From CAZFLM01 sp964519955 (GTDB taxonomy: Bacteria > Armatimonadota > Chthonomonadetes > Chthonomonadales > CAJBBX01), in the NCBI GenBank assembly GCA_964519955.1, contig CAZFLM010000022.1, forward strand, positions 1 to 64,000: DNA of 64,000 nt, read 5' to 3'. Shown here piece by piece: positions 25,453-34,318 of this stretch (the first letter of the stretch is position 1; each line of letters opens with the position of its first letter). The notes beneath the pieces are model-generated. The model was not told where the DNA came from. It ran no database searches and saw only the letters and a program-made list of their open reading frames with translations. The position numbers were made by a program, and so were the translations under genes.

Positions 25453-27333
25453 ATGCCGGAAGTTGTACCCGTAGCCATGCCCATGCCCGACATGTCGGCC
25501 GCACCGTCGGCCCCGCCGAGTTCGAACGCGGCGGCCGGCGAGAGCAACGGGACCACGCAGTCCTTCAGCGAAGCGCTGTCTGCAGCGTCGAGCAATCAGA
25601 CGCAGACCCAGACATCGCAGCAGTCTCAGACCCCGGCGACACAGGCCGAGTCCGGCGCCCAGGCCGGCACGGCGTCCGATGCGAAGAGCAAAGACGCCGC
25701 GCAGACCGATGCGTCCGACGCTCCATCGCAACCCGACCTGTCGGCCGCACAGTCTATCCTGGCATTTGCAGTGCTCGGCACCGCCGCGCTGCCACCGGCA
25801 CTAACCGAGTCGCCCCCGGGCGGCACGTCGCCGCCCGCTCAGTCCGCTGGACCACCCGGGCCGAGCGCGACGACCCAGGCGGGAACGATCCCGCTGGTGG
25901 ACCAGACAACCCAGACACCTGTGCTAACGGTGGACGCCTCACTCATGACGGTAGGCGGGCTGAAAGCACCCCAGACGGCGAGCGAGACCGCATCGACCAC
26001 CAACGCCGCGCCTGTCGACTCCTCGTCGACGAGTGGCCTGCAGTTTGTGGCCGAAGCTTCCGCCCAGCTCGCGTCGCCGGCCACCACGCCCAGCACAGAC
26101 ACTCAGGATCTGCAGGCTGCCGCTCCCGCCGAGTCCGGCGATGAGCCGGTGACCGTGGTCGTGGCCCCGGAGCGTCGCTACTCTACCACCATGATCCCGG
26201 TCGCCGAGATCAGGCCGGACATTACGCCGGCTGCGGCCCAGCCCAAGGCCGCCGACGCCGTCGCCGTCACTGCGTCCGCGCAGACGGACACGACCGACAC
26301 GGCCAAGCCAGACGTCCAGGGCCCGGATGCGACGACCGCGAAGGCAGCGATGCTCGGCGGGACCTCCTCGCGGCCCGCGGTTGCCCCGTCAGCCGGCGAG
26401 TCCGCGGTGGCTGCCGCGCCGGTCGAGGAGCCGGCATCGGCAGCGTTGCCGTCGTCGTTGACGCAGGACGCGTCGGGCCGTGACGCTCAGAGCAGCGCGC
26501 CTGCCCAGGCCGAGCGCGAAACCGCTGTCCCTGCTTCACCTCGGCCAGATGGCGCTGTCGTCGATGGTACGGGCGCTCGACCTGCGGGCCAGATCGCTGC
26601 GACCGGCAGCGGCAAGCAGGCGGGCGACCCCGGCGCTGCCGTCTCCGGCGGCGGGAAGGCGGCCGGCGTGGTTGCCGGCACTACCGAGGCGCTCGGGTCG
26701 GCGTCCTCTGAGGAGACAGGGGCGCGGGACTCCTCTGGCTCGCGGCAGCGGCGCGACGACGCTCGCCCGGCCACGCTGCCGACGCAGGCGCCTGCAGACC
26801 GCCCGCTGGTCGTCGATTCCGCGGTCCGCCCTGCCGTAGCCAGCGACCGGCAGGTTGCCGCGGCAGCGCCGGCAGGCGCCGCCACATCTGCCGGCAGCCT
26901 GGCAGACCGGGTGCGAGTGGTCGAGCAGGTCTCGGGCCGGATCGAGGCCATGGCCGTGGCACGTGGGCCGCAGGAGGCCACCATCCACCTGAAGCCCGAT
27001 AGCCTCGGTAGCGTGCAGATCACGGTGGTGTCCGATCAGCAGCAGGTCGCCGCGCGCATCGTCACCGACACGCCGGCGACCCGCCAGATCATCGAGGCCG
27101 GACGCGATCAGCTTCGCCAGTCGCTGCAGGACCGCGGGCTGGCGCTCGGGCAGTTCAGCGTGGACGTCGGCAGCGGCAACCCGGGCCAGGCGCAGACGTA
27201 CGAGCGGTTCGACGGCAAGCAGTCCCAGTGGGCATCCTACGCGGCCGCCGCGCCGGCCGCCGCGCCGCCCGCGTCAGCGGCAGCACAGCCGGTCGCTATC
27301 CTGTCGAGGGCGCGGCTCGACTACCAGGCCTAG
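25453..27333 (+). CDS. fliK: flagellar hook-length control protein FliK
   Basis: Molecular ruler of 626 aa. About 480 residues are Ala/Ser/Thr/Gln-rich and low in complexity, as usual. The C-terminal Flg_hook domain is clear: VEQVSGRIEAMAVARGPQ, ATIHLKPDSLGSVQITVVSD, then IIEAGRDQLRQSLQDRGLAL. The domain switches export specificity from hook to filament type. AAAGGAGG precedes the ATG. Confidence 0.93.
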   Translation: MPEVVPVAMPMPDMSAAPSAPPSSNAAAGESNGTTQSFSEALSAASSNQTQTQTSQQSQTPATQAESGAQAGTASDAKSKDAAQTDASDAPSQPDLSAAQSILAFAVLGTAALPPALTESPPGGTSPPAQSAGPPGPSATTQAGTIPLVDQTTQTPVLTVDASLMTVGGLKAPQTASETASTTNAAPVDSSSTSGLQFVAEASAQLASPATTPSTDTQDLQAAAPAESGDEPVTVVVAPERRYSTTMIPVAEIRPDITPAAAQPKAADAVAVTASAQTDTTDTAKPDVQGPDATTAKAAMLGGTSSRPAVAPSAGESAVAAAPVEEPASAALPSSLTQDASGRDAQSSAPAQAERETAVPASPRPDGAVVDGTGARPAGQIAATGSGKQAGDPGAAVSGGGKAAGVVAGTTEALGSASSEETGARDSSGSRQRRDDARPATLPTQAPADRPLVVDSAVRPAVASDRQVAAAAPAGAATSAGSLADRVRVVEQVSGRIEAMAVARGPQEATIHLKPDSLGSVQITVVSDQQQVAARIVTDTPATRQIIEAGRDQLRQSLQDRGLALGQFSVDVGSGNPGQAQTYERFDGKQSQWASYAAAAPAAAPPASAAAQPVAILSRARLDYQA

Positions 27334-27361
27334 TTGCCGCCGCAAAGGAGGGGACAGACTC

Positions 27362-27745
27362 ATGGACGTGACAAGAGCCAGCACGACATCAAGCTCCAGT
27401 TCCGATCTCTCGTCGGCGCTGTCGGGCACCAAGACGCTGGGGCAGCAGGACTTCCTGAACCTGCTGGTGACGCAGTTGCAGAACCAGGACCCGCTGAACC
27501 CGCAGGACGACACCGAGTTCATCTCGCAGTTGGCCCAGTTCTCATCGGTCGAGGGCGTGAAGGCGCTGGGTGTCACGGCGGATCGCCTGCAGGCAGCCTC
27601 ACTTCTGGGGCACACGGTCTATGCCACTGTAGACTCCCAGGCGGTCTCAGGGACGGTCTCGGCGGTAACATACGGCGACGAGGTCAAGCTCACCGTCGGT
27701 GGGACAACCGTCTCACTCTCAGACGTGACGGGCATCACCGACTAG
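27362..27745 (+). CDS. flgD: flagellar hook-capping protein FlgD (N-domain form)
   Basis: Hook scaffold of 127 aa. The FlgD N-terminal signature is LGQQDFLNLLVTQLQNQDPL then NPQDDTEFISQLAQFSSVEG (about 26-65), followed by a short beta region TVSAVTYGDEVKLTVGGTTV. The Ig-like/TTD cap domains found in the usual 220-aa FlgD are absent, similar to short Firmicutes-type forms. GGAGG lies 9-10 nt before the ATG. A separate protein may supply the missing part. Confidence 0.92.
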   Translation: MDVTRASTTSSSSSDLSSALSGTKTLGQQDFLNLLVTQLQNQDPLNPQDDTEFISQLAQFSSVEGVKALGVTADRLQAASLLGHTVYATVDSQAVSGTVSAVTYGDEVKLTVGGTTVSLSDVTGITD

Positions 27746-27773
27746 CGCCCTGATCAGAAGGGGGATACGTTCC

Positions 27774-28172
27774 GTGGCAGATCCCATCCGGATTGACGAG
27801 CGGCTCATCGGGCCGTTGGGGCCGAACCCGCCAAGGCAAGGCGCCCAGCCCGCGGCGACCTCTCCGGAAGGCAAGACGTTCGCCGACACCTTGCGCGAGA
27901 CCAGGCAGGCTCAGGCCGGCACGCTCAAGTTCTCGGCTCATGCCCAGACGCGGATCCAGTCGCGAAGCATCTCGCTGGGCCCGGCCGACATGCAGCGGAT
28001 CGAAGGAGCCGTTGAGCGAGCCGCGGGCAAGGGAGCCAAGGAGTCGCTGATTCTGCTGGACCAGGCAGCACTCGTGGTGAGCATCCCGAACCGGACGGTC
28101 ATCACGGTTGTCGACCAGGCGAACATGAAGCAGAACGTGTTCACGAACATCGATAGCGCCGTCATCGCCTGA
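27774..28172 (+). CDS. small conserved flagellar operon protein (TIGR02530 type)
   Basis: Protein of 132 aa lying between flgD and flgE, as in many Firmicutes-like flagellar operons. It has LKFSAHAQTRIQSRSISLGP, then a helix (RIEGAVERAAGKGAKESLIL) and VSIPNRTVITVVDQANMK, the recognisable TIGR02530 family body. The biochemical function is unknown. It may be a FlgD- or hook-related assembly factor. The start is a GTG at 27774 with AAGGGGG upstream. Confidence 0.85.
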   Translation: MADPIRIDERLIGPLGPNPPRQGAQPAATSPEGKTFADTLRETRQAQAGTLKFSAHAQTRIQSRSISLGPADMQRIEGAVERAAGKGAKESLILLDQAALVVSIPNRTVITVVDQANMKQNVFTNIDSAVIA

Positions 28173-28313
28173 GCGGCGGAATCCTGGCTCTAGAGCCAGG
28201 GCGGCGCACCCACTACATGCACCATGCGGGCCGGACCGACGTTCCATTGGACGCGGAGGCCCACGCTCCCGAATGACAGACGGAGCGACGCGACATAACG
28301 GAGGTCACGTAAG

Positions 28314-30017
28314 ATGCTGCAAGCGATGCTTTCCGGCGTTAGCGGACTCAAGGCACACCAGACCAAGATGGGCGTCATTGGCAACAACATCGCCAATGTG
28401 AACACCACGGGCTACAAGGCGTCGGCGGTCACGTTCAAGGACCAGCTCTCCCAGACTCTCTCGGGCACGACGGCGCCGTCGGACACACTCGGAGGCACGA
28501 ACGCCAAGCAGGTCGGCACCGGCGTGGCGGTGGGAGCCGCGAGCGCCCTGCAGACCCAGGGCAGCCTCACCAGCACGGGCTCGACGACAGATATCGCCAT
28601 CCAGGGCAGCGGGGCTCTGGTGGTGAGCGACGGATCGGCGGTCCACTACACGCGGGACGGCGCGTTCAGCGTCGATGCCGAGGGCAACATCGTTCACACC
28701 GCGACCGGCCTGAAGCTCGTCGGCGTCATGGCCGTGGACGGGCAGATCGACACCAGCGCCGCGGTGAACGCTGAGACCACCATCAAGATCCCCGTGGGCG
28801 CCACGCTGCCGGCTTCGGCCACGACCGCGATCACCCTGAGCGGCGTTCTCGACACGGACTCGCGCAACTACTCCACCTACGTGAACTACAGCGGGAACCT
28901 GTCGTCCGCCGACACTGCCGGCGACACCACCACCACCACCACGGTGTACGACGCCAACGGCGCCTCGCACACGGTTCAGATGACCTTCACGAACGCGAGC
29001 GACGCGGACGACAGCGCCCCGACCGGTGCCACCCGGCAGTGGGACGTCACGATCGCCGTCGATGGCGCCTCGGTGTACGATAGCGCGGCGAGCGACAGCA
29101 AGATCTACTACGTGCCGGGGAGCGGCTGGGTCTTCCCGGACTCGGCCGGCGTGAACCAGTCCTACGTCGCGGTTCAGGTGCCGGGGAGCGGTTCGCTGGA
29201 GCCCTTCAGCGTGCAGCTGAACATGGGTGCGCTCACCAACCAGACCTCGACATCGCAGGTCGAGGGAACGGGCGACGGCGAGGCGTCGAGCACTGCCAAC
29301 TGGGGCAACTCCGTCACCATCTACGACAGCCTCGGCAATTCGCACATCGTCTCCTTCAAGTACACCCATGTGCCGCTCGCGTCGACTCCCACGCCCGCCG
29401 ATGGCGCGACGAACCAGTGGAACTGGACGGCGACCGACGAGAACGGCTCGGTCATCGGGACCTCCGCGGATACGTCCAACTCGCCGCTGTACTTCGACAC
29501 CGCAGGCAACTTGGTCGGCGACAGCAAGCAGGCCCTATCGTTGATGCTGAACAGCAACAACGGTAGTTCTAGCCCCGTCACGATCGTAGTGGACACTGCG
29601 GGCCTTCAGCAGGTGGCCGGCGACTCCAGCGCGGCCGCGTCGCAGAACGGCTACAAGGCTGGCACGCTCACGTCCTACAGCATTGCGGCGGACGGGATCA
29701 TCACGGGAACCTTCTCGAGCGGCGAGAGCCGGACGCTCGCACAAGTCGTGCTGGCGACGTTCCCCAACTCCTCCGGTCTCACCAAGTCAGGCGCCAACCT
29801 GCTGGACGTCAGCAGCAACTCGGGCACCCCTTCCATCGGGGTGCCCGGCAAGAACGGGCGCGGCTCGCTGGCGTCCGGTTACCTCGAGGGCTCCAACGTC
29901 GACCTCTCCGAGGAGTTCACCTCGATGATCGTGACGCAGCGTGGCTACCAGGCCAACACCCGCATCATCACGACGATCGACGACATGCTGCAGGAGGTCA
30001 TCAACCTCAAGCGGTAA
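28314..30017 (+). CDS. flgE: flagellar hook protein FlgE with duplicated middle domain
   Basis: Hook subunit of 567 aa, longer than the common 400-430. The N-terminal helix and signature VIGNNIANVNTTGYKASAVT (about 21-40) and the C-terminal helix GYQANTRIITTIDDMLQEVI are intact. The middle contains two similar segments: from about 205 (TVYDANGASHTVQMTF, then ATRQWDVTIAVDG) and from about 330 (TIYDSLGNSHIVSFKY, then ATNQWNWTATDENG), each the FlgE D2 type, about 123 residues apart. AACGGAGG precedes the start. It forms the universal joint. Confidence 0.95.
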   Translation: MLQAMLSGVSGLKAHQTKMGVIGNNIANVNTTGYKASAVTFKDQLSQTLSGTTAPSDTLGGTNAKQVGTGVAVGAASALQTQGSLTSTGSTTDIAIQGSGALVVSDGSAVHYTRDGAFSVDAEGNIVHTATGLKLVGVMAVDGQIDTSAAVNAETTIKIPVGATLPASATTAITLSGVLDTDSRNYSTYVNYSGNLSSADTAGDTTTTTTVYDANGASHTVQMTFTNASDADDSAPTGATRQWDVTIAVDGASVYDSAASDSKIYYVPGSGWVFPDSAGVNQSYVAVQVPGSGSLEPFSVQLNMGALTNQTSTSQVEGTGDGEASSTANWGNSVTIYDSLGNSHIVSFKYTHVPLASTPTPADGATNQWNWTATDENGSVIGTSADTSNSPLYFDTAGNLVGDSKQALSLMLNSNNGSSSPVTIVVDTAGLQQVAGDSSAAASQNGYKAGTLTSYSIAADGIITGTFSSGESRTLAQVVLATFPNSSGLTKSGANLLDVSSNSGTPSIGVPGKNGRGSLASGYLEGSNVDLSEEFTSMIVTQRGYQANTRIITTIDDMLQEVINLKR

Positions 30018-30335
30018 CGCGGTAGGCGAGGGGGGCGCGCGGAGGATGGGCTCCGCACGCCACGGATAGGCAGACGCCCCCTGGCAGCAAGCGCCGTCGC
30101 GCACGGATGCGGAGGCGGCCGACTCGGGAGGTGGGATGGGCCGCGGTCCCGGGAATGCTGCGGCGGCGGGGTGGGATGGGCCGCCCCGCCGCCGGAAACC
30201 CGCCGCCCTTCGCGGCGCGCCGCCAAACGCCATTGGTGGATTGGCGGCCGGATGTGGAAGAACCCCGTACGGATGCCAGGTCGCCACACGGCGGCCGGCT
30301 CCTCGCCGCCGCCGTTCGCACGCGGCGCTGACGGG
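30018..30335 (+). other. flgE-fliL intergenic region
   Basis: 318 bp without a gene. It holds two degenerate copies of the hairpin repeat (30130-30193) and GC-rich inverted sequence. A long frame in phase with fliL runs through it but only by reading the repeat. Confidence 0.6.
30130..30193 (+). repeat. two degenerate hairpin repeat copies
   Basis: GGTGGGATGGGC begins at 30130 and again at 30170. The right halves have diverged, but the second forms a stem of CGGCGGCGGGG with CCCCGCCGCCG around its own core. Confidence 0.65.
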
Positions 30336-30821
30336 ATGAAGCCAATGGCTGGCAAGAAGGCCGAAGAAACCACATCCGATGCACCCAAGAAGGGCTCCAA
30401 AATGAAGATGATCGTGCTGGTCGTCGTCGCCGTGGCTATGCTGGGTACAGGCGTCGTGGTCGGCAAGGTCATGTTGGCCCCCAAGGGGAAGCAGGCGAAG
30501 GCCGCCGATGAGAAGCCCGACATCGGCGCCAAGGTGCCGCTAGAGGAGTTCCTGACGAACCTGTCCGGCGGCACGGATCACTACGTCAAGACCCAGATGG
30601 CGCTCGGCGTCAAGAAGGGCATGACCGAGAAGCAGCTCGAAGAGGAGTTCCCGGCGATCCGCGACGTCATCGTCACCGCGCTGCAGACGCGCTCGCTGAA
30701 GGACTTGTCCACGGAGACGGGCCGAACGGCGCTCAAGGATGAGATACGCGAGAAGCTGAACGAGGACCTGGGCAAGGGCACTGTCCTGAAGGTCTACTTC
30801 ATGAACTTCGCGGTCCAGTAG
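30336..30821 (+). CDS. fliL: flagellar basal body-associated protein FliL
   Basis: Stator-associated single-pass membrane protein of 161 aa: a short cytoplasmic basic N-terminus, a transmembrane helix around 24-43 (MIVLVVVAVAMLGTGVVVGK), then the periplasmic FliL domain (VPLEEFLTNLSGG, YVKTQMALGVKK, TALKDEIREKLNEDLGKG, VLKVYFMNFAVQ). The start is taken at 30336; an ATG three codons later is also possible. No strong ribosome-binding site is seen. It closes the first flagellar transcription unit. Confidence 0.92.
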   Translation: MKPMAGKKAEETTSDAPKKGSKMKMIVLVVVAVAMLGTGVVVGKVMLAPKGKQAKAADEKPDIGAKVPLEEFLTNLSGGTDHYVKTQMALGVKKGMTEKQLEEEFPAIRDVIVTALQTRSLKDLSTETGRTALKDEIREKLNEDLGKGTVLKVYFMNFAVQ

Positions 30822-30871
30822 AGGAGACGCAAAACCTCAGGCACGACTTCAGGTTTCGCCGCACCCAAACC

Positions 30872-30899
30872 TAAAGACACGTCCGTCCTCCGCCGATAA
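30872..30899 (+). promoter_or_regulatory. FliA (sigma-28)-like promoter of the fliM operon
   Basis: TAAA at 30872-30875, 16 bp, then a perfect GCCGATAA at 30892-30899. It is 56 bp before the fliM start. An AAACCT/AGGTTT hairpin just upstream (30833-30856) may end the fliL transcript. Confidence 0.8.
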
Positions 30900-30954
30900 T
30901 CCGTGTGTCGGGTATGGCCACGCCAGTGGCCGCCCGCCCCCGGAGGACTGGTTC

Positions 30955-32022
30955 GTGGTCGACATCCTCTCCCAAGACGAGATAGAGGCCCTCCTCGCCT
31001 CGCTTTCCGGCGACGGTGACTCGTCGGGCTCCGACGCGAGCGCCGGCTCCGCGCCGGCTCCCGCCGCCATGGCTCCGCCCATGGGCGCGCCGGACATGCG
31101 CTCCAGCCCCAAGCAGGAGCTGCGCACGATCGCGTACGAACTCTACGACTTCCGCCGCCCCGACAAGTTCGCCAAGGATCAGATGCGCACGATGCAGATG
31201 ATCCACGAGACCTTCGCCCGCGTCTTCGGATCCACGTTGTCGGCCTATCTGCGCGTCAGCACCCACGTCGACCTCATCTCCGTCGAGCAGGTCCCCTACG
31301 ACGAGTACACGCGATCGCTCACCTCGTCCATCATCAACGTCTTCAGCATGGCCCCGTTGAACGGCCAGGCCATCATGGAGATCGAGTTCAACATCGTCCT
31401 CTCCATGATCGACCGCCTGCTGGGCGGCCCCGGCAACATGGTCAAGGCCTCCAACGTCCTCACCGAGATCGAACAGGCGCTCACGGAGAGCATCGTGGTC
31501 CGCGGCCTGCGCGACCTCAAGGCAGCCTGGGAGGGCGTCGCGCGGTTCTCGCCCCGCAGCGAGCGCATGGAGACTCAGGCGCAGTTCATCCAGATCGTGC
31601 CGCCGAACGACATCGTCGTCTCCATCCTCTTCGAGGTCAAGGTCGGCGATCTGCGCGGCGCGATGAGCCTGTGCATTCCCTACGTCACGCTTAAGCCCAT
31701 TGCCACCAAACTGTCGGCGCAGCGCTGGTTCTCCACGCAGCAGCGCCGCGGCCCGAGCCAGGAGGCCGCCGTTCTGGCCCACCAGCTCGAGAGCACCTAC
31801 GTGACCTGTGTCTGCCGCCTCGGCACGGGGCAGATCACCGTCAGCGACCTCATCTCGCTCAGCGTCGGTGACACGCTCACGCTGGAGCGCAAGAGCAACG
31901 ACGAGGTCGACCTGATGATCGGCGACACCGTCAAGTTCAGAGGAAGGCCCGGAACCGCCGGGCGGAAGGTCGCACTCCATATCAACCGGGTGTGCGACCC
32001 CGAGCCCGCCCACGCGGCGTAG
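30955..32022 (+). CDS. fliM: flagellar motor switch protein FliM
   Basis: C-ring protein of 355 aa. The N-terminus MVDILSQDEIEALLASL is the CheY-P-binding segment. A Ser/Ala/Pro linker (about 18-50) leads to the CheC-like middle domain (YDFRRPDKFAKDQMRTMQMI onward, with LSMIDRLLGGPG) and the C-terminal SpoA domain (ITVSDLISLSVGDTLTLERK). The start is GTG with GGAGGA 9 nt upstream. It opens the second flagellar operon. Confidence 0.97.
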   Translation: MVDILSQDEIEALLASLSGDGDSSGSDASAGSAPAPAAMAPPMGAPDMRSSPKQELRTIAYELYDFRRPDKFAKDQMRTMQMIHETFARVFGSTLSAYLRVSTHVDLISVEQVPYDEYTRSLTSSIINVFSMAPLNGQAIMEIEFNIVLSMIDRLLGGPGNMVKASNVLTEIEQALTESIVVRGLRDLKAAWEGVARFSPRSERMETQAQFIQIVPPNDIVVSILFEVKVGDLRGAMSLCIPYVTLKPIATKLSAQRWFSTQQRRGPSQEAAVLAHQLESTYVTCVCRLGTGQITVSDLISLSVGDTLTLERKSNDEVDLMIGDTVKFRGRPGTAGRKVALHINRVCDPEPAHAA

Positions 32023-32161
32023 CCGCAGCGCCGGGCCCGGACTAGGGGGCCTTCAGCCCTCGACGATCGATGCGTACAACCGCAGTCTGGTGATGGGCGA
32101 ACTCGCCCGACCGGCGCGGTTCCTGGATAGGCAAGGCTAGCACTGCCGCGGAGACGAACTC

Positions 32162-33133
32162 ATGCCCGAACTCACCGTCGAAGAACTCATCGGCCTCAGC
32201 ACTTTCGTCGGCCAACTCAGCGACTCGTTCGCAATGGCGCTGTCGGAGAACCTGAACCAGCTCGTCGTGCTGGACCCTCCCACGGTGAACACCGCGACTG
32301 TCGAGGAGGTGGTGTCGGGCACCACCACGGTTCTGCAGACCACCGTGTGCTTCCCCACGATCTGTCCCGACGACTGCATGATGGTCTTCGCCGGAGCCGA
32401 GGCGCCGATCCTGGCCGACCTCATGCAGGGCGGCACCGGGCAGAACGCGCCGATCAACGTCATGGACGAGCAGATGGCCGTGCTCGCCGACGGCATGAAC
32501 GGCATCGTCACCGGGTTTGGCAACGCGATCGGCAACCTGCAGAACAACCTCGTCCAGCCCGGCGGCTGCGCGACGTCGCTCGAGCCGTTGTCGCTGCCCC
32601 CGTGCTTCGCCACCGCCGATCAGGTCGTCCAGGTTCAGTGGCCCTACCACATCGAAGGCGTCGTCGACAGCCGCCTGCAGCTCCTGATAACGCCGGACTT
32701 CGCCGCCGCGGTCATCCCTCCGAAGGAGGAGAAGCCGGTGGCCGCCGCGTCCACGCCCGATATCTCGCTGCCGTCCGGCCTGCTCGACTTTGGCCTGGGC
32801 GCCGACCTGCCGATGGGTGGCGGCGCGGGCCAGCCCAGCCCGGCCTCCTTCACGGAGAGCCTTCCGCGGGGTATCGACCTCATCATGGACATCCCGCTCG
32901 AGGTCACCGTGGAGCTGGGCCGCGTGCGCATGCTCATCAAGGACGTGCTCGCCCTCGGCGCTGGCTCCATCGTGGAGCTGCAGCGCATCGCCGGCGAGCC
33001 GGTGGACCTGCTCGTCAACGGGCGCATGGTCGCCAAAGGCGAAGTCGTCGTCATCGACGACAACTTCGGCATTCGCATCACCGAGATCTCCGGCCAGGCC
33101 GACCGCGTCGCCGCCATGGGCGGGCGCCGCTAG
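32162..33133 (+). CDS. fliY: flagellar motor switch protein FliY (FliN with CheC-like N-domain)
   Basis: C-ring protein of 323 aa. Residues 1-200 resemble the CheC/FliY domain, and 240-315 are the SpoA/FliN domain (IMDIPLEVTVELGRVRMLIK, LALGAGSIVELQRIAGEPVD, LLVNGRMVAKGEVVVIDDNF). The phosphatase ExxN motif of active CheC/FliY is altered: the best candidate is DGMN (LADGMNGIVTG), with Asp for Glu, so CheY-P phosphatase activity is doubtful. It follows fliM by 139 bp and ends before a strong hairpin. Confidence 0.92.
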   Translation: MPELTVEELIGLSTFVGQLSDSFAMALSENLNQLVVLDPPTVNTATVEEVVSGTTTVLQTTVCFPTICPDDCMMVFAGAEAPILADLMQGGTGQNAPINVMDEQMAVLADGMNGIVTGFGNAIGNLQNNLVQPGGCATSLEPLSLPPCFATADQVVQVQWPYHIEGVVDSRLQLLITPDFAAAVIPPKEEKPVAAASTPDISLPSGLLDFGLGADLPMGGGAGQPSPASFTESLPRGIDLIMDIPLEVTVELGRVRMLIKDVLALGAGSIVELQRIAGEPVDLLVNGRMVAKGEVVVIDDNFGIRITEISGQADRVAAMGGRR

Positions 33134-33143
33134 AGGAGCTGCA

Positions 33144-33175
33144 GGGACCGGCGCCTCCACAGCGACGCCGGTCCC
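33144..33175 (+). terminator. hairpin between fliY and fliO
   Basis: Perfect 10-bp stem GGGACCGGCG / CGCCGGTCCC with a 12-nt loop, 10 bp after the fliY stop and 110 bp before fliO. No T-tract. It may attenuate or protect the upstream message. Confidence 0.55.
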
Positions 33176-33284
33176 GGTACCCTTCGCCCCACCAGACGAC
33201 ACACAACCTGGCGCGACGTTCGCGCCCACTCGCCAATCCCAGTTCCGCTAAGCCGCTGCTTCGCCACCCCGGAGGGACCTCCGA

Positions 33285-34313
33285 ATGAGACCCATCTACT
33301 CTATGATCGTAGTGTCGCTGTTCGCGCTGGCCCTGGCGCCCGCGGCAGCCGACCCGAGCGGCATGGTGCCGTCCGGCGCCTCCGCCAGCCGCGTGCGAGT
33401 GAACGCGATGGACGTCAGCGTCCGCGAGGATGCCTCCTCGGACAGCGAGCGCATCGCCAAGGTCGACAAGGACCGCGTGCTGGATGTCGTCGCGCGGAGC
33501 GGCGCCTGGGTGCAGGTTGCACTCAGCGGCGGGCGCAAGGGGTGGGTCTCCGAGCAGTTCGTGTCGCCCCTCGCCGGCGCGCAGCCCGCCAAGGCGCCCA
33601 CCGGGCTCCCGCCCGTCGCCTGGGCTGCCGGCCCCGGCCAGAAGCCCGCGGCGCCCGCTCCCACGCAGCCCGCCGCGGCCCAGGTGCAGCCGGCTGCGCA
33701 GGCCCAGCCCGCTCCGGCACAGCCCCAGCCGGCCGCGAAGAGCCCTCAGGCGGCGCCGACCCAGGACGCACCTTCGTTCCTGGATGACGCGCAGCCCGAC
33801 CCGGCCGAGCGCCCCAAGGATAGCCCGGCGAGCACGCTCGTGGGCGCGATCCGCATGGCCCTCTGCCTCGTGCCCGTCCTCGCGCTCATCGTGCTCGCCG
33901 TCCGCGGCCTCAAGCTGGTGCAGCAGCGTGTCGGCGTGGCCCCCATCAGCCGCAAGAACATCATCGGCGGACTGATCGAGATGAAGGCGCGCAGCACCGG
34001 CGGCAGCAGCATCCGCGTTGTGGAATCCGTGCCCGTCGGCGGTGTGAGCCTGCACCTCGTCGAGGTTCGCGGCAAGGTGCTGCTTCTCGGCGCCACCGCG
34101 GGCTCCGTGTCGATGCTCTCCGAGTTCGAGCCGGCGAAGGTGCTGCCGGAGGACGAGTTCCGCGCCATCATGGAGCGCGCCCGGGCCGACATGTTCGGGC
34201 CGGACCCCGCGCCCGCCAACGGCATTGCGGGAGCCGTCGGAGCGCTCGACGAGAACCTGCGCAAGGCTCGCGAAGCCATCGCACGCGGTGTGGCGCGCGC
34301 CAAGGCCTCCTGA
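33285..34313 (+). CDS. fliO: SH3b-FliO fusion, flagellar export protein FliO
   Basis: Flagellar biogenesis protein of 342 aa. It has a signal peptide (1-22), a bacterial SH3 domain (about 36-93: RVNAMDVSVREDASSDSERI, VLDVVARSGAWVQVALSGGR, KGWVSEQFV), a Pro/Gln/Ala linker (97-180), a transmembrane helix (186-207) and a cytoplasmic FliO domain (VESVPVGGVSLHLVEVRGKV, LLLGATAGSVSML). FliO helps assemble the FliP ring. The extracytoplasmic SH3b could bind the wall. It precedes fliP by 5 bp. Typical FliO is 100-230 aa with no SH3b. Confidence 0.88.
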   Translation: MRPIYSMIVVSLFALALAPAAADPSGMVPSGASASRVRVNAMDVSVREDASSDSERIAKVDKDRVLDVVARSGAWVQVALSGGRKGWVSEQFVSPLAGAQPAKAPTGLPPVAWAAGPGQKPAAPAPTQPAAAQVQPAAQAQPAPAQPQPAAKSPQAAPTQDAPSFLDDAQPDPAERPKDSPASTLVGAIRMALCLVPVLALIVLAVRGLKLVQQRVGVAPISRKNIIGGLIEMKARSTGGSSIRVVESVPVGGVSLHLVEVRGKVLLLGATAGSVSMLSEFEPAKVLPEDEFRAIMERARADMFGPDPAPANGIAGAVGALDENLRKAREAIARGVARAKAS

Positions 34314-34318
34314 ACGGG

